Source: an uncultured Aequorivita sp.
GTDB lineage: Bacteria; Bacteroidota; Bacteroidia; Flavobacteriales; Flavobacteriaceae
DNA: 64,000 nt
Assembly: GCA_937125455.1 (NCBI GenBank)
Contig: CAKZLK010000015.1
Coordinates: forward strand, 1-64,000
Reading direction: 5' to 3'
The notes beneath the pieces were generated by a model. The model saw only the letters and a program-made list of their open reading frames with translations, did not search any database and was not told the DNA's origin. This document shows positions 16,488 through 25,100 of this stretch, piece after piece. The translations under genes were made by a program, and so were the position numbers. Positions within the stretch are counted from its first letter, which is position 1. The number at the start of each line of letters is the position of its first letter.

Positions 16488-19400
16488 ATGAAAGACGGAT
16501 TTGCAGGCAAAATTGCCAAATTATTTATAGGCTCAAAGCTTACGGTACTGTTGATGATCGTATTTATGGTTATCGGTGTTTACAGTTCGTTTTTGATACC
16601 GCGTGAGGAAGAACCGCAGATTGATGTGGCTATGGCCGACATTTTTGTAGGTTATCCCGGAGCATCCCCAACCGAGGTAGAATCTCGTGTTGTAAAACCT
16701 TTGGAAAAACTGGTTTCTAATATTCCTGGAGTGGAGTATGTGTATTCTACATCATCAAAAGAAGGAGCAATGGTCATTGTTCAGTTTTATGTAGGTGAAG
16801 ATATTGAGCGCTCTTTTGTAAAGCTTTATAACGAAATGAACAAGCATATGGACCAAATGCCTCCGGGCGTTACCATGCCGCTTGTAAAGCCTCGTGCTAT
16901 TGACGATGTGCCAATGCTGGGAATCACACTTTGGAGTGAAAGCTACAATGACTTTCAACTAAAACAAATTGCAGATGAACTCACGCAAGAAATTGAAAAA
17001 GTAAAGCAAGTTTCTACCACCCATAAAATTGGGGGGCGAGACCGCCAGCTAAGGGTTGTACTTGATAAAGATAAATTGGCCGCAAGTGGTTTAGACTTTT
17101 TGGGTGTTGCTGAAATGATAAAGGCAAACAATCAGCAAATGAGTTCGGGCAGTTTTGATAAAAACGATACAGAGTTTTTGGTTACAACTGGTAATTTTCT
17201 AAAATCTGCAACCGATGTTGAAAACTTGGTTGTTGGTGTACAGCAGAATCAACCAATTTACTTAAAGCAAGTTGCCAATATTTTTGACGGCCCTGAAATA
17301 CCTAACAAATATGTTTCCTTCGGTTTTGGTGGCGCTAGTGAAATTGCTTCAAAATATCCCTCGGAATATCCTGCTGTAACTATTTCTGTTGCAAAACGAA
17401 AAGGTGCCGATGCAATGAAAATTGCCGATGTGATTATTGACAAGGTAGATCATTTGCGCAGTAACCTAATTCCAGATGACGTTCACGTAGAAATCACACG
17501 AAACTACGGCGAAACAGCTTCCCAGAAGGTTTCTGAATTGTTGATGCACCTTATAGGTGCCATTATAGCAGTTACTCTGGTAGTAATGCTCGCTATGGGC
17601 TGGCGTGGTGGTTTGGTAGTTTTTCTTTCGGTGCCAATTACATTTGCACTGACACTTTTGAGCTACTATTTACTCGATTATACTTTAAACAGAATAACCC
17701 TTTTTGCATTAGTATTTGTTACAGGTATTGTTGTGGATGACTCCATTATTATTGCCGAAAATATGCACCGGCATTTCAAGATGAAACGCTTGCCGTTTAA
17801 GCAAGCTGCTATATACGCAATAAACGAAGTAGGAAACCCAACCATTTTAGCAACTTTCACGGTTATTGCTTCCGTATTACCGATGGCATTTGTATCTGGA
17901 TTGATGGGGCCATACATGTCGCCAATGCCGATAGGAGCTTCCATAGCTATGATACTATCATTGTTTGTAGCTTTAACTATCACCCCATATTTGGGTTATA
18001 TTTTCCTACGTGAAAAAGAGAAAAAAGGAAAAACACCGAAACCGGAAAAACCTTTGGAGGGGACTTTCATTTACAGAATTTATTCAAAATTTGAGACACC
18101 TCTGATAGAAAACAAAAAGACACGTTGGCTCTTCCTTGGAACTACCATAATACTTTTACTGGGTTCTGTAATGTTGTTTTTTACTAAATCAGTTGCTGTT
18201 AAAATGTTGCCTTTCGACAATAAAAACGAAATGCAAGTAGTGATTGATATGCCCGAAGGAACTACCCTGGAACGCACTGCAGTGGTTGCTCGTGAAATTG
18301 GACAATATCTTTCAACACAACCTCTTGTGGTTAATTATCAAAATTACGTAGGAACTTCTGCACCAATTACTTTTAATGGATTGGTAAGGCATTATGACCT
18401 TCGTGGCGGTAGTAATGTAGCAGACATTCAAGTAAACTTTGTAGATAAAGAAGAGCGCGATGAACAAAGCCATGATATCGCTAAACAGCTACGTCCACAT
18501 ATTCAGGAAATTGGTAAAAAATACGGAGCTAATGTAAAAATTGTGGAAGTTCCTCCAGGACCACCAGTACTTTCAACTATTGTAGCTGAAGTTTATGGTC
18601 CTAATTATGACCAACAGATTGCTGTAGCAAAACAGCTAGAAAACATTTTGAACAATACCAAAGATGTTGTGGATGTAGATTGGATGGTAGAAGCCAACCA
18701 AAGAGAATACGAATTTCTGATAGATAAAGAAAAAGCTATGCGGTATGGAGTGGCGCCGCAGCAGATTGTGTATACAATGAACATGGCACTTTCAGATAGA
18801 CCCGTAACCAATCTTTATGATGAAAATGTTGTTGAACAAGTAGGAATACTAATGGCATTGGATGAAAAAGAAAAATCTACAATTCAGGATATTTCGCAAT
18901 TGAAAATTGCTTCCAAGCAAGGCAATATGGTTTCGGTGGGTGATTTGGTAAATATAAAGGAAAGTACCAAAGCAAAGAGCATTTACCGAAAAAACCAAAA
19001 ACGTGTTGTATATGTATTGGCCGATATGGCAGGAGAGCTTGAAAGTCCTGTTTACGCTATTTTGGGAATGACCGACAAATTGAAGGGTATAGAATTGCCA
19101 GCTGGCTACAAAATGAATGAGCTTTACCTTGAGCAACCTGAGTTTGAGGACGATTTTACCGTGAAGTGGGATGGCGAATGGCAGATAACTTTAGAGGTGT
19201 TCCGTGATTTGGGAATTGCATTTTTAGGTGTAATTATCATTATTTATATTTTGATCGTTGGTTGGTTTCAAAACTTCAAGGCTCCTATAGTAATGATGGT
19301 TGCTATTCCTTTGTCTTTAATTGGAATCATACTTGGTCATTGGGTTTTGGGTGCTTTTTTCACAGCAACTTCCTTTATTGGAATGATTGCCTTAGCTGGA

Positions 19401-19685
19401 ATTATGGTTCGAAACTCTGTGTTGTTGATAGACTTTATAAATCTACGGACAGCAGATGGAATCCCACTAAAGCAGGCTGTTATTGAAGCTGGAGCAGTAA
19501 GAACTACACCAATTTTATTAACTGCGGGAACGGTTGTAATTGGAGCATTTGTAATTCTTTTTGATCCTATTTTCCAAGGACTTGCTATTTCCTTGATGGG
19601 TGGAACTATTGTTTCCACTGTGCTAACGTTGCTTGTTGTGCCGTTGGTATACTATATGATTGAACGAAAAAACTTTAAAGAATAA
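16488..19685 (+). CDS. RND efflux permease (AcrB-like)
   Basis: Inner-membrane proton-driven exporter, 1065 residues, 12 helices and two large periplasmic domains. TM4 carries VVDDSIIIAEN, the Asp-Asp pair typical of the AcrB-like class rather than the metal class of the 7274 gene. Its N-terminus REEEPQIDVAMADIFV and periplasmic region are full length. It lies 2 bases after the adaptor. Shared regulation with cydAB and sqr suggests export of a compound related to sulfide or oxidative chemistry; this is inference only. Confidence 0.88.
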   Translation: MKDGFAGKIAKLFIGSKLTVLLMIVFMVIGVYSSFLIPREEEPQIDVAMADIFVGYPGASPTEVESRVVKPLEKLVSNIPGVEYVYSTSSKEGAMVIVQFYVGEDIERSFVKLYNEMNKHMDQMPPGVTMPLVKPRAIDDVPMLGITLWSESYNDFQLKQIADELTQEIEKVKQVSTTHKIGGRDRQLRVVLDKDKLAASGLDFLGVAEMIKANNQQMSSGSFDKNDTEFLVTTGNFLKSATDVENLVVGVQQNQPIYLKQVANIFDGPEIPNKYVSFGFGGASEIASKYPSEYPAVTISVAKRKGADAMKIADVIIDKVDHLRSNLIPDDVHVEITRNYGETASQKVSELLMHLIGAIIAVTLVVMLAMGWRGGLVVFLSVPITFALTLLSYYLLDYTLNRITLFALVFVTGIVVDDSIIIAENMHRHFKMKRLPFKQAAIYAINEVGNPTILATFTVIASVLPMAFVSGLMGPYMSPMPIGASIAMILSLFVALTITPYLGYIFLREKEKKGKTPKPEKPLEGTFIYRIYSKFETPLIENKKTRWLFLGTTIILLLGSVMLFFTKSVAVKMLPFDNKNEMQVVIDMPEGTTLERTAVVAREIGQYLSTQPLVVNYQNYVGTSAPITFNGLVRHYDLRGGSNVADIQVNFVDKEERDEQSHDIAKQLRPHIQEIGKKYGANVKIVEVPPGPPVLSTIVAEVYGPNYDQQIAVAKQLENILNNTKDVVDVDWMVEANQREYEFLIDKEKAMRYGVAPQQIVYTMNMALSDRPVTNLYDENVVEQVGILMALDEKEKSTIQDISQLKIASKQGNMVSVGDLVNIKESTKAKSIYRKNQKRVVYVLADMAGELESPVYAILGMTDKLKGIELPAGYKMNELYLEQPEFEDDFTVKWDGEWQITLEVFRDLGIAFLGVIIIIYILIVGWFQNFKAPIVMMVAIPLSLIGIILGHWVLGAFFTATSFIGMIALAGIMVRNSVLLIDFINLRTADGIPLKQAVIEAGAVRTTPILLTAGTVVIGAFVILFDPIFQGLAISLMGGTIVSTVLTLLVVPLVYYMIERKNFKE

Positions 19686-19689
19686 AACT

Positions 19690-19995
19690 ATGAAACTATT
19701 AATTGTAACAATTGTGGACGAGTTTCAGAAAGAAGTACTGCAACTTTTCAAAAAGTCAAATATTGAGAGCTATAGTGGCTCGGATATAGAAGGATATAAA
19801 AATGCGTCCCCTTTTATGATGAATTCTAATTGGTTTCCATCGGAAAAAGGGGGAGCGGAGAGTATTATGTTTTTTTCTTTTACGGAAGATGAAAAAATTG
19901 ATTTGTTTTTCAATTTAGTACTAGAATTCAATCAAAATATGGAAACTAACAATCCCATACATGCGATTGTGGTTCCAATAGAAAGAAGTATTTAA
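19690..19995 (+). CDS. Small PII-like protein of the RND operon
   Basis: 101 residues from ATG 19690 (an in-frame upstream ATG at 19660 lies inside the permease gene). The pattern MKLLIVTIVDEFQKEVLQLFKKSNIESYSGSDIEGY, then FFSFTEDEKIDLFFNLV and HAIVVPIERS, is that of a ferredoxin-like or PII-like fold. Such proteins often sit after RND permeases in Bacteroidetes and may sense a small molecule. No ligand can be named. Confidence 0.6.
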   Translation: MKLLIVTIVDEFQKEVLQLFKKSNIESYSGSDIEGYKNASPFMMNSNWFPSEKGGAESIMFFSFTEDEKIDLFFNLVLEFNQNMETNNPIHAIVVPIERSI

Positions 19996-20013
19996 TTTTT
20001 AAATTTCAAAAAA

Positions 20014-20220
20014 ATGATAAACAGGTATATACGGGCAATTGCAGGAACTTTTATTTTAATCAGTCTTATTTTGGCTATTTATGTGAATATAAACTGGCTA
20101 TGGTTTACCGCTTTTGTAGGTGCAAACTTGCTTCAATCTTCCATTACAAAATGGTGCTTGATGGAAAAAATTCTAAAAAAGCTTGGTGTAAAGGATGAAA
20201 AAGAAAATTGCTGCTCATAG
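20014..20220 (+). CDS. DUF2892 (YgaP-type) small membrane protein
   Basis: 68 residues with two hydrophobic helices separated by NINW, then a cytoplasmic tail ending KENCCS. The motif RYIRAIAGTFIL and AFVGANLLQSSITKWC identify the inner-membrane DUF2892 family, the same part that is fused to rhodanese in YgaP. The tail has a CC pair. Last gene of the RND operon. A second family member lies at 62811, also after a GTAAC-like site. Confidence 0.8.
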   Translation: MINRYIRAIAGTFILISLILAIYVNINWLWFTAFVGANLLQSSITKWCLMEKILKKLGVKDEKENCCS

Positions 20221-20271
20221 TCAATTTCCTCTTTTTTTGAAGAATGTAAACTTTGCAGATTCATAAATTAA

Positions 20272-20315
20272 TTGACAAATATCATTCTTCAATCAGCTTG
20301 TTGATACTATATTTG
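20272..20315 (+). promoter_or_regulatory. FNR-like box and -7 element before the copper block
   Basis: TTGACAAATATCAT (20272-20285) is followed after exactly 22 bases by TATATTTG (20308-20315). The GTG start of the next gene is only 5 bases past the -7 element, so the transcript would be nearly leaderless. Confidence 0.7.
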
Positions 20316-20319
20316 CCCT

Positions 20320-20697
20320 GTGAAAAATGTAATTCTTATAATCACCTCTTTAATAATGCTCACAAAGCCATTATGGCCAGTCGTTGATTATGCAGTGAAT
20401 TATAATTACATTGTAAACGTGCTTTGTGAAAACAAGGATAAACCCGAAATGCACTGTAACGGAAAATGCCATCTAACAAAAGAATTGGCTAAGGAAGCCG
20501 GAGCTGATAGTAAAAATCCGTTTAGCGAAAAAGCTTCAAAGACTGAAATTCCACAATTTATTATTTCAGAAAACCTCAAAGAATATACTTTTGCAATGGA
20601 AACGATTTCAGTTTCCATTGCAAATATTGGCTATATGCCGAATTTAAATACTTCTCTTTTTACCTCTAAGATTCTTCATCCACCTCGCTTGGGATAG
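20320..20697 (+). CDS. Small membrane-anchored Cys/His protein ahead of the copper receptor
   Basis: 125 residues from a GTG start. An N-terminal hydrophobic anchor (about 3-22) is followed by VNYNYIVNVLCENKDKPEMHCNG and KCHLTKEL: three cysteines with Met and His, a likely soft-metal site (C36, C46, C50 approximately). It ends HPPRLG, like the small protein before the CzcA fusion. An ATG at 20357 is possible but would cut into the anchor. No named family; a copper-binding or sensing role is inferred from the site and from the receptor gene 119 bases downstream. Confidence 0.65.
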   Translation: MKNVILIITSLIMLTKPLWPVVDYAVNYNYIVNVLCENKDKPEMHCNGKCHLTKELAKEAGADSKNPFSEKASKTEIPQFIISENLKEYTFAMETISVSIANIGYMPNLNTSLFTSKILHPPRLG

Positions 20698-20712
20698 TTT
20701 ATAGCTAGGATT

Positions 20713-20746
20713 GTGCTTGAAAAATTCCTTTGGAATATTTCAGCAC
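20713..20746. terminator. Long hairpin between the Cys/His gene and the copper receptor
   Basis: GTGCTTGAAAAATTCC pairs with GGAATATTTCAGCAC across a TTT loop, with one mismatch and one bulge. No pure U tract follows (gaccattttcttcc), so it is either a weak terminator or a processing/attenuation structure. Confidence 0.45.
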
Positions 20747-20758
20747 GACCATTTTCTT

Positions 20759-20784
20759 CCTACACAGTTTTGAAACTTTGTAGG
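20759..20784. promoter_or_regulatory. 26-base near-perfect palindrome before the copper receptor
   Basis: The segment runs from CCTACA to TGTAGG, with the inner arms AGTTT and AAACT; only one symmetric pair and the central pair do not match. It contains AAACTTTG (20773-20780), a -7-like element, and ends 31 bases before the receptor ATG. It could be a metal-repressor operator over a promoter or a second RNA hairpin. Confidence 0.45.
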
Positions 20785-20815
20785 TATTCAAAAAACATAT
20801 AAAATATTAACAAAG

Positions 20816-22855
20816 ATGAAATCATCTATAAATGTATTTCCCTTAAGGGCAATACTTGTGGGGTGTCTTTGGTGTGTACTTCTATGTGGTAATTTTGTGT
20901 CGCGTCTTTACGCCCAGGAAACTCCCGTAGACAGCTTGAAACTGGTAAACCTAAGTGAAGTGGTAATCATTTCAACAGGCAAACAATTGGATTATCAAAA
21001 GCAGCACAAACCCCTGTCCACCTTGGACGAGTTTTTGGAATCCTCGCGCAGTATCAATATGGTAAAACGTGGAGCTTATGCGTGGGAACCAACTATGAAT
21101 GATATGGCTTCAGAGCGTTTGGCAGTAACCATTGACGGTATGCAAATTTTTGGTGCTTGTACAGACAAGATGGACCCAATAACTTCTTATGTTGATGTGT
21201 CAAATTTATCGGAAGCCCAGATTGGTTCCGGACAGCAGGGCGCAGTATTTGGGAATACCATTGGCGGTGGCATCAATTTAAAACTGGACAAAAGTAATTT
21301 TAAACCAACTGGTTGGAACGGTTCTGTGGAGAGTGCTTATGAAACTAATAATGCAATGCGTGTTTTTGGTGGCGAGCTAAATTATTCCGATGAAAAATTC
21401 TATCTGAATACCGATGGAATCTATCGTAAAGCTGATAATTATTATGCTGGACGCGATCGAGAGGTTAAATTTTCGCAATTTGAAAAATATAATTTTTCCG
21501 TCAATTCAGGCTATAAACTAACTGAAGACAAGTCCATTTCTGCTACTTTAATATACGATGAAGCAAATGATGTTGGGTACCCCGCATTGACGATGGATGT
21601 TTCTTTGGCACGGGCAGTAATTGGTTCTGTGAGTTTTAACCAAGATACCTTGTTCGGAAACCTCAGTAATTGGGAATCCAAAATGTATTACAATACTATT
21701 AAGCACGTAATGGACGATACAAAGCGCCCAGATGTACCAATACATATGGATATGCCGGGTTGGAGCGAAACGGCAGGGTTTTATTCGCAAGCCAATTTCA
21801 ACAGACAGAAGAACCATTTCTTCTTTAAGTTGGATGGTTTTTACAACAAATCATATGCTGAAATGACCATGTATCCAACCAACAGCAGCGAACCGTTGAT
21901 GTTTATGTTGACGTGGCCAGATGTTCGTACCAAGGATGTAGGTTTTTATGCGGAAGATCATATTGCTTTTGGAAAAGCTTCTCTAAAACTTTCTACTCGT
22001 TTGGCATACCACTCCAACAGCGTAGCAGATGATTTTGGGCTTAACAGTTTAAAAATTTTCTACCCTGAAATGGAAAGGACAAACACTCGCTTTTTGAAAA
22101 GTTTTTCGGCACAGTATCACAAAATGCTGAATGATTTTCACTTTAACGGTGGCCTTTCTTATGGTGAACGAGCACCATCGGTTTCAGAAGGTTATGGGTT
22201 TTATTTGTTCAACAGTTTTGATAACCATGATTATATTGGTGATCCAGATTTAAAGACAGAAAGTTCTGCAGATGCAAATATTTCAGTGACTTATAAAAAA
22301 CCAATTTTTGAAATTACCGCTGCGGCAAATTACTTCCATGTTTTCAATTATATAATTGGTGTGGTTGATAATTCGTTGAGCACGATGACTATTGGAGCCG
22401 ATGGAGTGAAGTTTTATACCAATCTGGATTATGCACAGCTTTTTAATGCATCACTTTCTGGACGTTATAATATTTCCAATGCATTTAAATTAACGGGAAC
22501 TGTTTCCTATCATCGTGGGGTTGATAATGATGGCGAAAACTTGCCATTAATCAGCCCTGTTTCGTACCGAAGTGCAGTCGATTTTTATAAAAATCAATAT
22601 TCTGCTTCACTTTCCATAGCGGGTTCTGGAGAACAGATCAATTACAACCCGGCTTATGGAGAAACCAAAACCGCTGCTTATGCAATACTTTCAGCGAGCT
22701 TTGGGAAACGTTTTTTCATAAAAGAGAATTCTCTTTTTGTGAAAGCTGGGATTGAAAACATTCTCGACACCTATTACTCTTCCTATACCGATTGGAATAA
22801 CATTCCTCGAATGGGTAGAAATATTTATGCAACAATTTCTTATTCAATTAATTAA
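20816..22855 (+). CDS. TonB-dependent copper receptor (OprC/NosA type)
   Basis: Outer-membrane active transporter, 679 residues: signal peptide (to about A33), plug domain (about 45-155) and 22-strand barrel ending in aromatic-rich YATISYSIN. Within the plug, C115-TDK-M119 matches the CxxxM half of the OprC copper site, and H297-V-M299 matches the HxM half. The separation of 182 residues is close to that in OprC (C143/H323). The DPITSYVDV stretch next to C115 is also typical. The window encodes NosZ, which needs 12 copper atoms per dimer, and a CcoI copper ATPase, so copper import makes sense. The lipoprotein gene follows after 14 bases. Confidence 0.85.
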   Translation: MKSSINVFPLRAILVGCLWCVLLCGNFVSRLYAQETPVDSLKLVNLSEVVIISTGKQLDYQKQHKPLSTLDEFLESSRSINMVKRGAYAWEPTMNDMASERLAVTIDGMQIFGACTDKMDPITSYVDVSNLSEAQIGSGQQGAVFGNTIGGGINLKLDKSNFKPTGWNGSVESAYETNNAMRVFGGELNYSDEKFYLNTDGIYRKADNYYAGRDREVKFSQFEKYNFSVNSGYKLTEDKSISATLIYDEANDVGYPALTMDVSLARAVIGSVSFNQDTLFGNLSNWESKMYYNTIKHVMDDTKRPDVPIHMDMPGWSETAGFYSQANFNRQKNHFFFKLDGFYNKSYAEMTMYPTNSSEPLMFMLTWPDVRTKDVGFYAEDHIAFGKASLKLSTRLAYHSNSVADDFGLNSLKIFYPEMERTNTRFLKSFSAQYHKMLNDFHFNGGLSYGERAPSVSEGYGFYLFNSFDNHDYIGDPDLKTESSADANISVTYKKPIFEITAAANYFHVFNYIIGVVDNSLSTMTIGADGVKFYTNLDYAQLFNASLSGRYNISNAFKLTGTVSYHRGVDNDGENLPLISPVSYRSAVDFYKNQYSASLSIAGSGEQINYNPAYGETKTAAYAILSASFGKRFFIKENSLFVKAGIENILDTYYSSYTDWNNIPRMGRNIYATISYSIN

Positions 22856-22869
22856 TAACAAAAAATAAA

Positions 22870-23724
22870 ATGAAAAAACTAAAATATATTTTCGCAATTC
22901 TTATACTTTCAATCACTTTCGGTAGTTGTTCTGACGATAATGACGAAGTTATTGTAGAATCTAATCCTGTAGAAGGTTTAAACAAGATTTATGAATTTTC
23001 AGAAGCGGACCACACCGTAGAAATCTATTCAGAAAAAACGGCTCTAGAAGTAGGTTATAATGAAATTTCAATCAGAATTAAAGATATGGCCAGCAACAAA
23101 TACGTTACTAATGCCGAAGCAAGTTGGATGCCTATGATGCATATGGAAACGATGGAACATTCCGCACCGCACAGTATGTTGACTAATTCAGAGGAAAGTT
23201 CGGTTTATAAAGGATATATTGTTTTTCAAATGCCTGGAAATGATACAGAATACTGGGATTTTACATTAAACTATAACTTGAACGGCCAAGCAATGACCGA
23301 AACACATCAAATTTCTGTTACACAGCCAATAGATGGTCTTAAAAAAGTACAAGTATTTATGGGAAGTGATGATAACAGATATATTTTGGCTTATGTAAAT
23401 CCTAAAGCCCCACAGGTTGCAATCAATGACTTCCAGGCGGTGCTTTACAAGATGGAGAATATGATGACCTTTCCAGTGGTTGAAAATTTCAAAGTTACTG
23501 TTGATCCACGAATGCCTGGAATGGGAAACCACAGTTCACCAAACAATCAGGACTTGACCTACGATGCAGCTACCAAAATGTATAACGGAAAATTGTCCTT
23601 GACGATGACTGGCTACTGGAAAATTAACCTAAAATTACAAAACGAAAGCAATGAGGTTTTAAAAGGTGAAGACGTTACAGAGGCAAACCCGGAGAGCAGT
23701 CTTTATTTTGAATTGGAATTTTAA
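22870..23724 (+). CDS. Met/His-rich lipoprotein of the copper block
   Basis: 284 residues with a lipobox (FGSC, C20) and two Ig-like beta domains. A soft-metal cluster WMPMMHMETMEHSAPHSM (about residues 96-113) and further GNHSS and RMPGMG motifs suggest Cu binding. It lies directly after the copper receptor and is probably its surface or periplasmic partner. The second domain resembles the first in outline. No characterised family was recognised. A terminator follows at 23748. Confidence 0.7.
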   Translation: MKKLKYIFAILILSITFGSCSDDNDEVIVESNPVEGLNKIYEFSEADHTVEIYSEKTALEVGYNEISIRIKDMASNKYVTNAEASWMPMMHMETMEHSAPHSMLTNSEESSVYKGYIVFQMPGNDTEYWDFTLNYNLNGQAMTETHQISVTQPIDGLKKVQVFMGSDDNRYILAYVNPKAPQVAINDFQAVLYKMENMMTFPVVENFKVTVDPRMPGMGNHSSPNNQDLTYDAATKMYNGKLSLTMTGYWKINLKLQNESNEVLKGEDVTEANPESSLYFELEF

Positions 23725-23747
23725 TTTAAAAGTTTTTATTATTTCTT

Positions 23748-23774
23748 AAAACGTCTGCAAAAGCAGGCGTTTTT
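23748..23774 (+). terminator. Intrinsic terminator of the copper block
   Basis: Eleven-base stem AAAACGTCTGC/GCAGGCGTTTT with one G-T pair and an AAAA loop, followed by Ts. Confidence 0.88.
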
Positions 23775-23811
23775 GTTTTATAAAGAGAATACAAACAATA
23801 TACATTAAGAT

Positions 23812-23855
23812 ATGACTTTAGTCATTTTAAAACCTATAAATATGGGTTATATTTG
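23812..23855 (+). promoter_or_regulatory. FNR-like box and -7 element before hpf-usp
   Basis: Perfect palindrome ATGACTTTAGTCAT in its arms (23812-23825), exactly 22 bases, then TATATTTG (23848-23855). Transcription would start about 20 bases before the hpf ATG. Confidence 0.75.
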
Positions 23856-23881
23856 AAAAATAGAAATCAATTATTAGTATT

Positions 23882-24181
23882 ATGACAATAAATATCCAAT
23901 ATGTGAAAATGCCTACTAGTGAGGCCATGAACGATTACGTAGAAAAAAAGCTTCAAAAACTTGCTGTTAAATATGAATGGCTTATTAGAGCCGAAGTAAG
24001 TTTTAAAATGGAAAACAACGTATACGGAAAAGGCAACATTTGTGAAATTGAACTGAGTCTACCGGGTCCCAAAATTTTTGCAACATCAAAAGAAGCAACT
24101 TTTGAAGCAGCAGCAAAAGAAACAATTTCAGATTTAGAAAAACAGCTTAAAAAACGCAAGACAAAATTCACAACACACTAA
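23882..24181 (+). CDS. hpf: Ribosome hibernation-promoting factor (HPF/YfiA family, short form)
   Basis: Binds the 30S decoding region and keeps ribosomes idle in stress or stationary phase. At 99 residues it is a short-type protein: the beta-alpha-beta-beta-beta-alpha pattern is visible from TINIQYVKMP to the basic C-terminus LEKQLKKRKTKFTTH. There is no long-HPF dimerisation domain. A USP gene starts 10 bases later, and an FNR-like box lies in the promoter, suggesting induction when oxygen falls. Confidence 0.88.
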   Translation: MTINIQYVKMPTSEAMNDYVEKKLQKLAVKYEWLIRAEVSFKMENNVYGKGNICEIELSLPGPKIFATSKEATFEAAAKETISDLEKQLKKRKTKFTTH

Positions 24182-24191
24182 ACCATTCGAT

Positions 24192-25028
24192 ATGAAAAAA
24201 ATATTAGTTCCCGTAGATTTCTCCAAGCATTCCGAATACGCAATAGAAGTTGCTGCAGGCATTGCAAAAAAGCAAAATGCTGAAATTATTGCAGTACATA
24301 TGATGGGTCTAACCGATGCCGTTTTAACTAAAGATGAAAGTAAAGAAGTCTTTGAAGCGATGTATTACATGAAACTTGCTGAAAAACGCTTTGCAGAATT
24401 TTTAGATAAAGATTACTTAGAAGGCATTAAGGTTACAGATACCGTTCACAATTATAAAATCTTTAGTGAACTGAATGATGTTGCAAGCGATTTTGAAGCA
24501 GACTTAATTATTATGGGATCACACGGTAGTTCTGGCTTAAAAGAGGTTTTCGTAGGAAGTAATACCGAAAAGGTAGTGCGTACTTCCGAAATTCCAGTTT
24601 TAGTTATTAAACATCGCGTAGAGAAATTCAATCCTAAATTAGGTGTGTTTGCATGTGACTTTTTAGAAAATTCGGTGGGTCCATACATAAAAGCAAAAAA
24701 GTTGTTTAGCGCGCTAGATATTAATATGGAATTGCTCTATGTTAACCTTGCAGGCAATTTTCATAGCACACGTGAAATTGAAAAAAGAATCCTAAACTTT
24801 TTGAATAGTGCTGGAGAAACAAATCCGTTGGAAAGTCTAAACAAAGTTGTTCAATACAATGAATATTCTGTAGAAGCTGGAATTTTTGGCTATAGCCAAG
24901 TAAGTAACGCCGATATAATTGCGCTTCCAACACATGGTCGCCAAGGCTTGGCACACTTTTTCTCTGGAAGCATAGGTGAGGATGTAGTCAACCATTCGGA
25001 ATTGCCGGTAATGACTTTTAAGGTATAA
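24192..25028 (+). CDS. Universal stress protein, tandem UspA domains
   Basis: 278 residues, two Usp folds (1-145 and about 150-278). The first domain has the ATP-binding signature GSHGSSG...GSNTEKVV (G-x2-G-x9-GS). The second keeps LPTHGRQGLAHFFSGSIGEDVV. It lies 10 bases after hpf and shares its promoter. One of six USP genes in the window, and the one in which both halves best keep the nucleotide-binding glycines. Confidence 0.9.
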   Translation: MKKILVPVDFSKHSEYAIEVAAGIAKKQNAEIIAVHMMGLTDAVLTKDESKEVFEAMYYMKLAEKRFAEFLDKDYLEGIKVTDTVHNYKIFSELNDVASDFEADLIIMGSHGSSGLKEVFVGSNTEKVVRTSEIPVLVIKHRVEKFNPKLGVFACDFLENSVGPYIKAKKLFSALDINMELLYVNLAGNFHSTREIEKRILNFLNSAGETNPLESLNKVVQYNEYSVEAGIFGYSQVSNADIIALPTHGRQGLAHFFSGSIGEDVVNHSELPVMTFKV

Positions 25029-25060
25029 TTAACTCCTATCGATTTCAGTTAAAAATAAAG

Positions 25061-25087
25061 GCAGGAATTTCAACTTGGGATTCCTGC
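25061..25087. terminator. Bidirectional terminator between usp and deoD
   Basis: Eight-base stem GCAGGAAT/ATTCCTGC with an 11-base loop. A-rich on the left and T-rich on the right, it can terminate both the plus-strand usp transcript and the minus-strand deoD transcript. Confidence 0.82.
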
Positions 25088-25100
25088 TTTTATTATATTT

